Assembly (NCBI RefSeq): GCF_029852145.1
Contig: NC_079978.1
Location: 14,683,153 to 14,747,152 of the forward strand
Direction: 5' to 3'
Source of the DNA: Microplitis mediator
Taxonomy: Eukaryota > Arthropoda > Insecta > Hymenoptera > Braconidae
DNA length: 64,000 nucleotides
Shown one piece after another: positions 23,763 through 35,134 of this stretch (positions within the stretch are counted from its first letter, which is position 1; each line of letters begins with the position of its first letter). The notes under the pieces are model-generated. The model worked only from the letters and a program-made list of their open reading frames with translations, had not been told where the DNA came from and did not search any database. The position numbers and the translations under genes are program-made.

Positions 23763-26060
23763 CTACCTAAAAGTGAGACTCGCTCCTGCACTGAGGTGAG
23801 AGTGTGATGAACCGAGGACACCCCCCCTCCTCCCATCACTCTCTTCATCCCAGTCGTACTCAGACCCGAAATATTCCACTTCGTCTTCGTACTTGTTCGA
23901 CTCTAGCTTCAAAATAGCAAGTATTGGGACGTTCTCCGAGAACTCCGAATCAAGTTGCTTTTCCGAACCGATCAAGTTGTGTTTTGTTGCTCTCGATCCG
24001 GTCTGCCGCGTGGTGGTGAATCATTCAACGTTGTTTCACATCGGATGGGATCTATTTGGGTGGGGTGAACATTTTTCACGTGGATTTTTGGAGACTTACT
24101 GACGGATAGCGAGGTGATCAGAGATGTTTCTACGTTGTCCTTCTTACCCGTCTTTACGCCGATCTGTCCCTAGGCAACGAGTTTGGTTCCCGGGAGGCTG
24201 TGTAGTTGGCGGATTCTTGCGATCCCTCGACACGTGTCCACGTGCTCCACACTTGTAGCAGATTACCTCAGGGTTCGTTACCGATATTGGGGGTAGTTCC
24301 AGTCGCTCGACATTGGGTCGATCCTGCTGTGTATTACCTTGGGGACCTTTTGACTCTTTGACCGCCGCTACTTCCTGTTGTTACTTTCTTATTTGTACTT
24401 AGTGAAACGCGATTTGCTCTGCATTCGGGTTGCTGTTTCTTCGTTGGCATCTCCGATTGTTTTATGAACTTCTTTTTCCCATGTTTGGGCTGTTTGGTCG
24501 ATTTTGGACGACGTCGAGAATTCTGGGTGCAGTAGGAGGCGCGTCTGTCTCTTCCTCGTGTATGTTCACTAGGCCCGGGGCTCCGGCGTAGTTGAGTAGG
24601 GGTTAGTTTTCTCGGACCCTTGGTCGAGTCGATCTTGCTTCGTATTTTGCGTTCACTTCTTCCGCATGGTTAAGTTCGACCACCAGATATTTAAAAGCTT
24701 GGATGAGTCCAAACTGCATTCCAAGGGAGGTACGTTCGTGTAACCCGCTCTGAATTCTTTCTATTTGAGTATACGTGGGGACTTTCAATGTTAGTTGACC
24801 TCACGCATGTGAGCTGTGTAGGCGACGCCCGTTTCTGTTGACAGCTGGTTCCTTGCTGCGATTCCCGCGTGGATTTCGGGGTCACCTCTTCTTTTGCCGA
24901 ACTATCTCTGGAAAGCGATCTCGAAATCTTGCCAGCTTCTCCAATTTTGGTACTCGGCCTCATAAAAATCCACTGCCTCCTTCTCTAGTAGTTCGGGCAA
25001 TACGCTGAGTGCCTCTCGTTCTGTCCAGTTCAATGTGATGATCTAACAGTTAACCGACCGTAGGAAATGTTGTGTGGTTAAATTTCTCGATAGGAATTTT
25101 AAGTTTCAGTCTCGGGCCATTTTGATAATGCTGGCATTCTGGCCCTCGACTGTTCTGTTGTTGCATGAGTTCGTGGGTAACGTATACGTAGAGTTTGCTG
25201 GTACCTCGCGGGGCGTCCACGCTGCTCCAAGAGGCGTTTGACTTACGTTCGTGGCGCTGAGCAACGTAGTGCGGAACGGATTGCGTAATACATTCGGCGG
25301 GTCTCGCGTGGTTGCACCTGGTGCAAATTGTACGCGGGGATTGGGGGTGGGTGGGACCTGTTACGTTCTGGCTTTAATTAAATTTAAATAAAAATTTTTA
25401 GGAATTTTTTTTTTGAAGTCTCGAATTATTTATTCGCCGCAGTATCGTCGAATATAGTCGTTGCCTGGTTCGGAGCCCGTGACCGCTGGGGTCCGGGTGA
25501 AACCTAAAAAGCGTATCCGTTATTAGTATCATACTATATTGGTTCTCCAGGTGGTTGTTTTCTATCCGGTCGTCCATCTGGCAGAAACGATCGGTTAAGG
25601 CCTTGATGTCTCTACAGAGCTCCACCAGCGCTGAGTCTGCGTCACGGCAGTAGTTATCGAACTTTTCTCAAAGGAGTTCGATGCTACGATCAATCTGAGT
25701 AGCATTCCCGCGTTCCGTGGAGGTGGGGTTTGCTCTGGTGCAACGTAATTCGATGACGGGGTACTGGAGTTTAGCGTAGGGGTTTGGCTAGATCGCGTCC
25801 CAGTACACTTGCTGGGGTATACGTAGTTGAGGGACTGGCCGTGGGGTTCGCCCGCCCTGGGGTGTAAGCCCAGTGAGTATCTAGTGTCCTACGTAGCGTG
25901 GTTCCGACCCAGGAGTTAATATAGCTTAACCCGGAGGTCAGGGATGCAGTCGCGTGCACCAGTGCTGGGTCCTGGATGGGTCTTCCGGACGCGGAAAATT
26001 CAGTGAGGTCTCTCGAAGTTTTATTCTGGTCCTACATGGTCAAGGCGAGGGGGGTACCAG
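23763..26060 (-). pseudogene. gag: Decayed Ty3/Gypsy gag
   Basis: Fragments of a Gag protein in shifting frames. One zinc knuckle near 24235-24265 has lost its last Cys (C-Y-K-C...H...R). Pro/Thr-rich linker sequence and an alpha-helical capsid-like segment lie between 24690 and 25340. About 50-70 bp of an LTR start (TGTTACGTTCTGG) interrupt it at 25360. No 5' LTR was found beyond 26060. Confidence 0.65.
25360..25430 (+). repeat. Short LTR-end fragment inside the decayed gag
   Basis: The first ~50 bp match 15790 onward (TGTTACGTTCTGGCTTTAAT). Gag-like coding sequence continues on both sides. Confidence 0.6.
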
Positions 26061-26487
26061 ATAATAAAAAAAAATTTTCGACCAAAAAAAATTTCGACAG
26101 GACTTCTCACACGAATATGCAAAATAAAATTTTTCAAATAAAAGGTATTCGAAAAGGAATCAAAATCAAAAAAAATTTTTCGGGATTGTCGAAAAAAAGA
26201 AAAAAAAATGTGCAGATGATTTTATTTTCGAAAAAGAATCGGGAAAAAAAACTTTTCGAAGAAAAAAAAATTTTTTAAATAAATTTACTAAGGTAAAGTA
26301 CCCAGTACTGGAACACTTCAAAAATGGGACCAGTAGTTGAACATACTTTTAGAATTGTTGTTATATAAAATCCGTATATATATTGTGAGTAATATGCGCA
26401 TGTTATAATTATTCAATGATACAGTAATTGATTTCTGAAGGTTTTTTCAATTATAAATCAAAAAAATTATAAATTTTTTAACTTTAA

Positions 26488-27271
26488 CCCGTCAGCACTC
26501 CCGTTATGAGCATTTTCCTCACGCTCGATTTAAAACATGAATAACTTTTTTTTTTTAAATGGAACGAATAGTTGAAATTTTTTCTATCCTTGAATAGTTT
26601 TATCTATTTTCAGATTCCGCTTGAACAAAATTTGTTTGGTTGTCATAGAAATTATAAAAAAAATTTTTTTTTATGCTCTTCAAAAAATGTGAGCATTTTC
26701 CTCATCACGGGCGTAAAGACGTAAGTAAAAAAATTCTATGTTCGGTTACTCTCGTGACTGCTCGTATACTTTCGGCAGTCTGCGGCGTGCGGAGTTGTTC
26801 GGTTGAATTCATTAAAGTTTAAATTACGTTTATTAATCGTCAATAAATTACAATTATCATTTATTTATTTTTTATTATTCTTATAATACATAGAGTAATT
26901 AATTTATGAAAAATATTTTCTTGCTTAAAATTTGAAAAAATTTGTTTGGTGCCTAGGCCTTAAGGGGTAACGGTAACCCATTTTAAATTCAATTTAATTT
27001 ACGGACAAACACTAGAAACCTAAAATAGAGAGTCTTTAGCGTTTTTTAAAACCTTAACAGAGGGCTAGAAATTTCGTATATCAAAAATTCTTATTCGTCT
27101 CTGAGAAAAATTGTTTTAAAATTCTCATTTACTCAACGAGTGCAACAAAGATAGTCCCGTTTGTTTTTCTGGGTGTGAGAAAGAGGTCCGGTAGCGTATT
27201 CCCTTAAGCGTGAGCAAAACTCTCATCACGGGCGTAAAGTATATCGAAAAGCTGACGGGAGTGCTGACGGG
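26488..27271. mobile_element. piggyBac-like MITE with TTAA duplication
   Basis: The 17 bp inverted ends CCCGTCAGCACTCCCGT are perfect and flanked on both sides by TTAA (26484-26487 and 27272-27275), the piggyBac hallmark. The interior has no transposase but repeats CATCACGGGCGTAAAG twice. It is inserted within the pogo-like element, so it is younger than it. Confidence 0.88.
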
Positions 27272-27920
27272 TTAAAGTTGACATGTCGAGAACAGCCGAT
27301 AGATGCTATTTTTTTCATGAAAAAGATACTATATCGTAAACCGAACAATCAGTAAAAAAAACGGTACATCATCATTTCAAGTAAAAATAATTGTACCCCC
27401 AATGAAATAGTCTTTTCTAAATACCATATATTTTTTGTAAAGACATAAATTAAAATTTTTATATTAAATTTTAGCGTCTCACTATACCTCCCAATGTTCA
27501 AAGGGATACCCAAAAGTTGAACAAGATGGCGTTACGCGTTTCAGTATTGGGTATATGTTATTTTCATGGGAGCAGTATGTGAACAGCATGAAATTTATCC
27601 TAGTGCAATAACAAATAATTTAATTTAATTATTTATATTTAAAAAAAAATATACGAAAATAAAGTATAAGTGATTCATCAACAATTAGTGTCATAATTTT
27701 AAGTGATTTCATGTGAAAACATATCTATTTCATAAAAATAAATTTTTTTAATTTCCTAACTAAAAAAAGTTCACAACATATAGGTAAGGTGAAAATTGTG
27801 AATAACATTTATTTATTAATAAAAAATAATCCGTTAAAAATAGTAAAATTTACAATTATGTTTGTTAAATATTATATTTTTTTGGTTTTTTAGATCAATT
27901 GTGGTTTAATATCACAGCAA

Positions 27921-30680
27921 GATGCCTATGCGCCAGGCAAAAAAGTCAGGTGAAAAATCTAATTCAAAAAATACTGCGGGCACAAAAACAGTCTCTAAGG
28001 ACAGTGGAAAGGTAAAGAAAAAACTATTAAGAAATCCGAAAAATCCTGGACTCCAGAAATGATGTACCAAGCTATGGAAGCAGCGGGCAGTTCCATGACT
28101 CTTTCCGAGGCTGCGAGAATATTTGGAGTACCTAAAAGTACTCTATCGCTGAAGTCGAGGTGTTTTACACCTATTGATTGCAGAAAAGGTCCGTCAACTA
28201 TCCTGAGCAGTGAGGAAGAGAGTAATATTGAGAATTAGATAATTTACTGTGCTGACAGGGGCTTTCCAGTGACTAAAAATCATCTATTTGACTGTGTTCA
28301 AGATTATTTAGTAAGGAGCAAGAAAAAGAACCCCTTTAAAAATAATCGACCAGGAAAGCATTGGTACAATGCTTTTATGAAACGTCATCCATCATTAACG
28401 AAAAGGATTTCTCAAAATTTAACTACTACCAGAGCAGCTGTCACCGAAACTGATCTTCGCGGGTGGTTTTCTACAGTTCTCGATTATTTGGAGAAGAAAA
28501 ACTTACTGTCCATTGATGCTAAGCAAGTATTTAACCTTGATGAAAGTGCCTTCATGATGGTACCTAAAGATAATACTGTAATTACTAAGAAAGGAGCAAA
28601 ATCAGTATATCAAATAGTCAGTGCCAGTGACAAAGCCTGCATAACTACGTTGATAACTGCTTCTGCTTCTGGTGAAATGGCACCACCTATGATTTCGTTT
28701 GACAGTAAAAAAGCTCCAAAAAAAAATATTTTGGATAATATTCCTAACGGGTGGGGAGTCGGTCATACTGAAAGTGGCTGGATGACAGCGGAGAGCTTTT
28801 ACTATTACATAAAAAATGTATTCTTTAAGTGGTTGAAAGAAAACAACCATCCATTTCCTGTAGCTCTTTATGTTGACGGCCATTCCTTACACTGCACTCT
28901 TCCTCTGGTAGAATTATGTCAAAAAAATCAGATTGAATTGATAGCTTTGTATCCTAATGCAACCCATATAATTCAGCCACTGGATGTTGCATTATTTCGG
29001 CCTTTAAAAGCCTCTTATGCAAAAGAATACAGAAGGTATGAAATTGAGAATGATGTAGTCGACTTCAAAAAATGGATGTTTGCTTCAGTTTTAGAGAAAG
29101 CTCTCGAAGCTGTTGACTTTAGTAAAACTATTCAAAGTGGATTTCGTGCTACCGGCTTGTATCCATTTAATCCGGATGCTGTTAATTATGATGTCCTCAA
29201 CAAAAATACCAAAAATAAAAATTGTTCCGAAGCGTGTACGTCAAATAATAGTGAAGATAACATAGAAATTGATTCAAATGTTCAGCGTCAAGTGGAATTT
29301 TTACAAATATTGGAAAACCAAATAATTCCGCGAAGTACACTTGATTTATTTAAAAAGCACGAGACAAATACATCTTGGACGGGTGACATTAAACTGGAAG
29401 GACTCTTCGAAGCGTGGTAAAAAGCATTACAACTTTGTGGTACAATATCATAATTTAAGTATTTCTTTCTATATTTGTTATAATATTTATGTTTGTATAT
29501 ATATAGCTATTAACAGTCGTAAAGAGAGTGCGCAAGATAGTCGTAACAGTGAAGAGTCGAATGAAGTATATGATAATTCTAACTTAATTAATATTAATGA
29601 TTCAATTTATTCAGAATGTAGTTTAGATACACAAGAAAATGATAATGTAGCTATAGATTCTGAGCATACACTAGCAGTTGAAAATACGATTGACGGTGAA
29701 TTATTGCAAAACAGTTCTCTTAAATACGATATATTAACAAATCCTACGTTAAGTATGGAAATCGTACAAGAGTCTAAACAAAACATTGTTTTTTTCCCGA
29801 ATGAAGCATTATCTGACTTGATACAATCAGGTAAGATAGAACTACTAGACTAAATTTGAAATTTTATATAGTTTCGTTTAATAAATCTAATTATTTACAG
29901 ACAGTTCCGAAGAATCAAGTTCTGTGAATGTAATGGAGTTAATTGTTGATACTAATTTAAGTATACATGAAAATAAATCTAATTTGCGATCAAATTCTCC
30001 ATCTGTGTGTATTAATACACCTGAAATCACCGTCGAAGCAAGTGCTAATTCTAAGTTGAAGCATAAAGAGATAGAAAATATATTTGAAGGTTGTGAATCT
30101 GGTAAATTTCTAAGTATTATTGTAATTTCTCATATAGTTTTCGACTTAGTAATAACTAACTAATGTTTTCAGTTTTAGATTTATCATGTCACTCTAATAA
30201 TTTGGATGAACCAAAGAATTTGTGGACTGATAATAGTAGTAAAACTACTCTAGCAAGTAGAATAAAAACAAGTACAATAAAAAAAAGAAAAGAAAAATGT
30301 CTGATGAAAATACTCCAATTGCTTGCACTGTAGATGAAATGTTGAAAGTATAAAAGAAAAAAGAAACTGCCAAAAAACTCAGAGAGGAGGAATTGTCTGA
30401 AAAAAGGGAAAAACAAAACATGAAGAAAATTCTAAAAGAAAAAGAGCTAACGGTAAAAAAACAATTCAATGAAACAAAAAAAAAATTGCTGCATGAAAAA
30501 AAAGACTTGATATCAGAGGTTAAAAGTGTGAAAAAAATTTTGAAAGATAGCAATGATATTTCGTCATAAACGAAGTTAAAATTACTTGAATCCCAGCTAC
30601 AAGAATTGGAGAAATCCATTAAATTTCACGAGTTAACAACTTTACAAAAAACTTTACAAATTAAACAAGAAACTATTTAG
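27921..30680 (+). pseudogene. pogo/Tigger-like transposase with three introns, inactivated
   Basis: The start ATG is at 27921. A psq-type helix-turn-helix (S-L-S-E-A-A-R-I-F-G-V type) is followed by a DDE_1 domain. Its catalytic blocks are N-L-D-E-S, V-D-G-H-S and Q-P-L-D-V, in the frame 28269-29419. A one-base frameshift (run of A near 28020) and an in-frame TAG (28236) break the N-terminus. GT-AG introns at 29417-29516, 29831-29900 and 30102-30172 join exons in consistent phases (2, 1, 1). They add an acidic Ser/Asn-rich C-terminus and, after another shift, a Lys/Glu coiled coil to about 30680. Function when intact: cut-and-paste transposition at TA. Confidence 0.85.
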
Positions 30681-31192
30681 ATTTAAATGTTTAAAATATT
30701 GTTCTATCTTTGTAATAAAAAAATTATATTTATAGTAAATAAATAAAAGTATTTATGATTTTCAATTCACGTAACAGTTCATTTTTTATGTTGTTTTTAG
30801 TTCAGAATAATCAACTCATTAGCAATAAAAAATGTAGTTAACAAATTAAATACAAATATTTCTCATTTTTAAATGATCATATTAAGTATTTACAGTATTA
30901 TTGTTAATATTATTCAATAATATGTTGTAATTCTTTTGAAATTTCAATAAAACATCGAAAAATTTTGGTGTGCCTATTGCCATATATTTTATTAGTTCAA
31001 CTACTGCTCCCGGAGTGTTCCACTACTGCGCCTTGTCGGAGTTGATCGTTCAACTACTACTCCTTTCATAGTCTATCTTAAAAACGTTGTCAAAATATAA
31101 ATATTCAATTATTTGCGTTATTTTACGCTTCAATCAATTCGAAATTGTTTATATTTTCATAAAAATCATTAATTTCAACTTATAACTACAAC

Positions 31193-34100
31193 GGCCGTGG
31201 GACGATAAGTATACCGAATCGGCCCCAGATAGGGATCGGGCTCATTTTTTCAGGGAATGTTTGTACCCATGAGATACTTCGATGCTGCGAGTTTCAGGTC
31301 TTTATCTATAACCACTTCGGAGTAAACCGAAAAATACTGAAAATTAGAAAAAATTGATGTTCTCAGAGCGTACTTATTCGATTGATCTGAAAATTGGATA
31401 TGTTTTGAGGGTTGATGGTAGCTATCTGGAAAAAAAATAAGAGCTATTTCGGCTCACAAAAACCTAAAAAAAAACGAGTTTATATTTTTAATTTCAATTT
31501 TTAAGCATCTTACCATTACGACACAGTTATGAAAATATTTTTTATGAATTCCTCATCCAATTTCCTATGAATCTATGGTCTTTCGAAATTTTTAAAAATG
31601 GTACTACATATTGAAAAAAATAAAAACCATTTTTTGCTCAAAAATCGGGTTTTTCTAATAATTTTACTCTTGAACTGATAAAATACAAAACTTACTCGTT
31701 TACTAAGGTAGAGAAAACCATAAAAGAAATAAAATATCCTTACATTATTAAAATAATTTCATTTAATGTACTTAACTATTATTAAAAACTCTACCAGTAA
31801 CTGTAATGAGTAAATCAGTGTTCATTACTATTGTTTATGTAAATCAACGTTGTTTCAGAGAACTTAAACGTTCCCGCCCAATATTCAATGAATTTAACAA
31901 CCACGAGATGGCACTGTAATTCGAAGTTGGTAACACTGTTTTTTTTTTCTGAAAAGTCACTAGATCTGTAGATGACCTAAAAATTACTGAGTGTTGACAT
32001 TCCAAAGAATTGGCTGTACTATTATCTATATTTAGTAATTATTTTTAATGGTTTAAATAACTATTCAAGTGAAAATATGTTGACCCCTGAAGCTAATAAT
32101 CCAAAGTGTTGTATTTGTTCGAAGTACCTGAAAAAAATGCCGGGTACTCCAAAACATATAAAATCTGACGAAGAAGCTGAAGAGTTTTCAACTGTTTTTG
32201 AGTGTCCGATTGTAGTTGGTGATATTCTTTGTTCGAATTGTCGCGTAAAAAAATATAAAAAAACCAAACTTGAAGATGAGAATCAGGAATTATCGTTGGA
32301 AGATGAACTACCTTCAGATAGGAGTGATCTTTTAGAAAGAACAGAATCGAGTTTATCAACGATGACTTTATCTCAATCAAGTACTGATGATCCATCTATT
32401 CATTTAGATGTTGCCTGTGACGATGAAATAGAAGAATGTATAGAAGTTCAAATGAAGAGAACTGTTGCGACTCATAGATATTGTTGTGTATGTTCTGTCT
32501 CAAATCAAAATCTAGTCGTTGTTCCTCAAGATGCCCGTATGCAATGCTTTATAAAGAAAAGAATTTTTATTCCGAATGGGAATCGATGCTGCAGCGATCA
32601 TCTCATAAAAAAACGCTTTTATACGGAGAATTTGAACCACTTGAAAGTGTATTCTAATTGGAGTAACTTAAGATCTTCAGAATTGTCTAAAATGATGGAA
32701 AGTTTGGCTGTAGAATGTGATTCGACACTTCTCGATAAAATGGATGATTTTCGAATAACTGATGAGCAACTTTTTATATTTACTGGATTACAACGTGAAA
32801 ACATACTCGATTTGCGAGACTTATTGACAACTATGAGGAATACAAATTCCCGTTCAGTTATTTAAGCTCTCATTGTATTCTTATTTAAGTTACGTACCGG
32901 TAACTCTAACAGGTTGATATCAGCGACCTTACAATTGGAAAATGAGATGCTGGTTTCAAAATATTGTGACCAAGTGATCCAATCATTTGAGAAAGATATA
33001 TTACCTCAGTACTTTGGTTTTCGATCTATGTCTCGAAAAAACCTCAACCTCGAAAATCATTCATCACCACTTTTGAAAAGTTTGTTCGCTGATCGTAGTG
33101 ATAAGCTTTTCTTGATTTGCGATGGAACGTATGCTCGGCATCAAAAGAGCTCTAATAACGCTTATCAGAGAAAGTCTTTTTCTGGACAGAAGAAAGTACC
33201 GTTATGAAAGCCATTTACTATTTGTACTACCAATGGATATATAGTAGATATGTTAGGGCCCTCCCATGCCAATGTAAATGATGCTAGTGTAATGAAAAAA
33301 ATTGTCGATACTGCTGATGGTATTAGCAATTTGTTGGAACCTGGTGATCTTTTTGTTGTTGATAGAGGGTTTCGAGATATTCAGGCGCACTTAGAAGAAA
33401 AAGGTTATGAAGTGTTAATGCCAGCATTGAAAGGCAAAAGAAATCGGTTAACAACTTCTGAATCTAATTCATCAAGATACGTCACAAAGATTCGTTGGGT
33501 AGTTGAAGCAATACACGAAATGCTGAAACAAAAATATCGTCTACTAGACCTAAAATTCGATAATAAAATGTTACCCAGAGTCAGTAATTTTTATAGAATC
33601 GCATCATTTCTTCACAATCAGTACAACAAACGTCTTATTTCTGATGAAGAGTACTCAGACGAAATTGTTGAAATGATTAAATCTCGAAATTACACTAATA
33701 ATACACTTGCTGGTGAAGTCGATAAAAATGGTTGGCAGCGAAAAAAACTTCCTTTCGAAACGATTTTGTCCTCTGATTTGATCGACTTTCCAGAAATGAC
33801 AGAGAAAGACCTGAAACTTTTCTTTACCGGTTCTTATCAATATAAACAAGCAGTATCATATCTAGCAGAGACGATTGACGAATCTGATAATATGACTATC
33901 CAGTTTGTCAGAGATAAAACCAATATTTTAAAGGCTCAAGTGCAATCTCGTCATATTAATAGAAAAGTGTACAGATGTTTCATTGAATATGAACCTGATA
34001 CTATTGGATAGAGTGGAATATCAAGATATTGCTGTGAATGTGCAAATGGATTAAGGACAATCGGTTGTTGTTCGCACGTTGCTGCAATTATTTTCTATTT

Positions 34101-34890
34101 AGCATACGGGCGATATTTGGCTAAAATCCCCAGACCAGCAGCAATACTCAACACTTTATTTAATAAAGATAATATTGCTCCTGTGATTGATGAAGATAGC
34201 GACGAAGACTAGTCACAAATTAGGAGAACAATTTTATTTATCATTTGTAGTAGATTAATATATTTAATTGCAGTTTTAATTGTTTATGGATGATAAATCA
34301 GCGTTGAAATTAATAAATAAAAAAAATTGTTTTAATAATGTAAGGATATTTTATTTCTTTTATGGTTTTCTCTACCTTAGTAAACGAGTAAGTTTTGTAT
34401 TTTATCAGTTCAAGAGTAAAATTATTAGAAAAACCCGATTTTTGAGCAAAAAATGGTTTTTATTTTTTTCAATATGTAGTACCATTTTTAAAAATTTCGA
34501 AAGACCATAGATTCATAGGAAATTGGATGAGGAATTCATAAAAAATATTTTCATAACTGTGTCGTAATGGTAAGATGCTTAAAAATTGAAATTAAAAATA
34601 TAAACTCGTTTTTTTTTAGGTTTTTGTGAGCCGAAATAGCTCTTATTTTTTTTCCAGATAGCTACCATCAACCCTCAAAACATATCCAATTTTCAGATCA
34701 ATCGAATAAGTACGCTCTGAGAACATCAATTTTTTCTAATTTTCAGTATTTTTCGGTTTACTCCGAAGTGGTTATAGATAAAGACCTGAAACTCGCAGCA
34801 TCGAAGTATCTCATGGGTACAAACATTCCCTGAAAAAATGAGCCCGATCCCTATCTGGGGCCGATTCGGTATACTTATCGTCCCACGGCC
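31193..34890 (+). mobile_element. DNA transposon with ~565 bp terminal inverted repeats
   Basis: The left arm (31193-31757) begins GGCCGTGGGACGATAAG and the right arm (34328-34890) is its reverse complement, ending CTTATCGTCCCACGGCC. The arms are almost identical. A DDE transposase frame lies between. No clear target duplication was found. Confidence 0.88.
32077..34212 (+). pseudogene. DDE_Tnp_4-like transposase with C-terminal SWIM-type motif
   Basis: One continuous frame of 711 codons with three stops: TAA 32863, TGA 33205 and TAG 34009. Cys-rich clusters near the N-terminus (C-C-I-C...C-S-N-C) and around residue 145 (C-C-V-C...C-C-S-D-H) suggest zinc binding. The DDE core shows I-C-D-G-T-Y, V-V-D-R-G-F-R-D and V-V-E-A-I. 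The end has a CxC...CxH motif of SWIM type. It resembles IS5/ISL2EU-type eukaryotic transposases; superfamily not certain. The three stops make it inactive, although the arms look young. Confidence 0.75.
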
Positions 34891-35134
34891 TTAGCGTAAT
34901 TTAATATTTCCAGACCCCGAGAAATTGTTGAAGAGATTTATCCTCATCTTAATAATCTTAGATCAAATAACCCTCCAGAGCAAAATTTGGTATCCGATAA
35001 TGTAGATGAAGCAGCGCATTCAGAAATTATTGATTCCAGTATTGGTGAAATAATCAATATCGTAATTTCTTACGACATGGGCTGGAGTAAGCGTGGCAAT
35101 GGGCGTAGTTATGATAGCTTGAATGGCTATGAAT

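Larger units (their letters stand above)
26300..31068 (+). mobile_element. pogo/Tigger-like DNA transposon
   Basis: Similar inverted subterminal sequences flank a pogo-type transposase gene: CAGTACTGGAACACTTC and CAGTAGTTGAACAT on the left, and on the right, as reverse complements, CAGTAGTGGAACACTCC and CAGTAGTTGAACTAAT. A piggyBac-like MITE (26488-27271) is inserted in the left part. Exact ends are approximate. Confidence 0.7.

Noticed and set aside
15790..25430. 15790 and 25360 as the LTR pair of the decayed Gypsy element
   Set aside because: Gag-like sequence continues on both sides of 25360 and only ~50 bp match, so these are fragments of another LTR family.
25976..26278. 100 aa Lys/Phe-rich frame
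   Set aside because: Low-complexity poly(A)-rich sequence without domain or conservation evidence.
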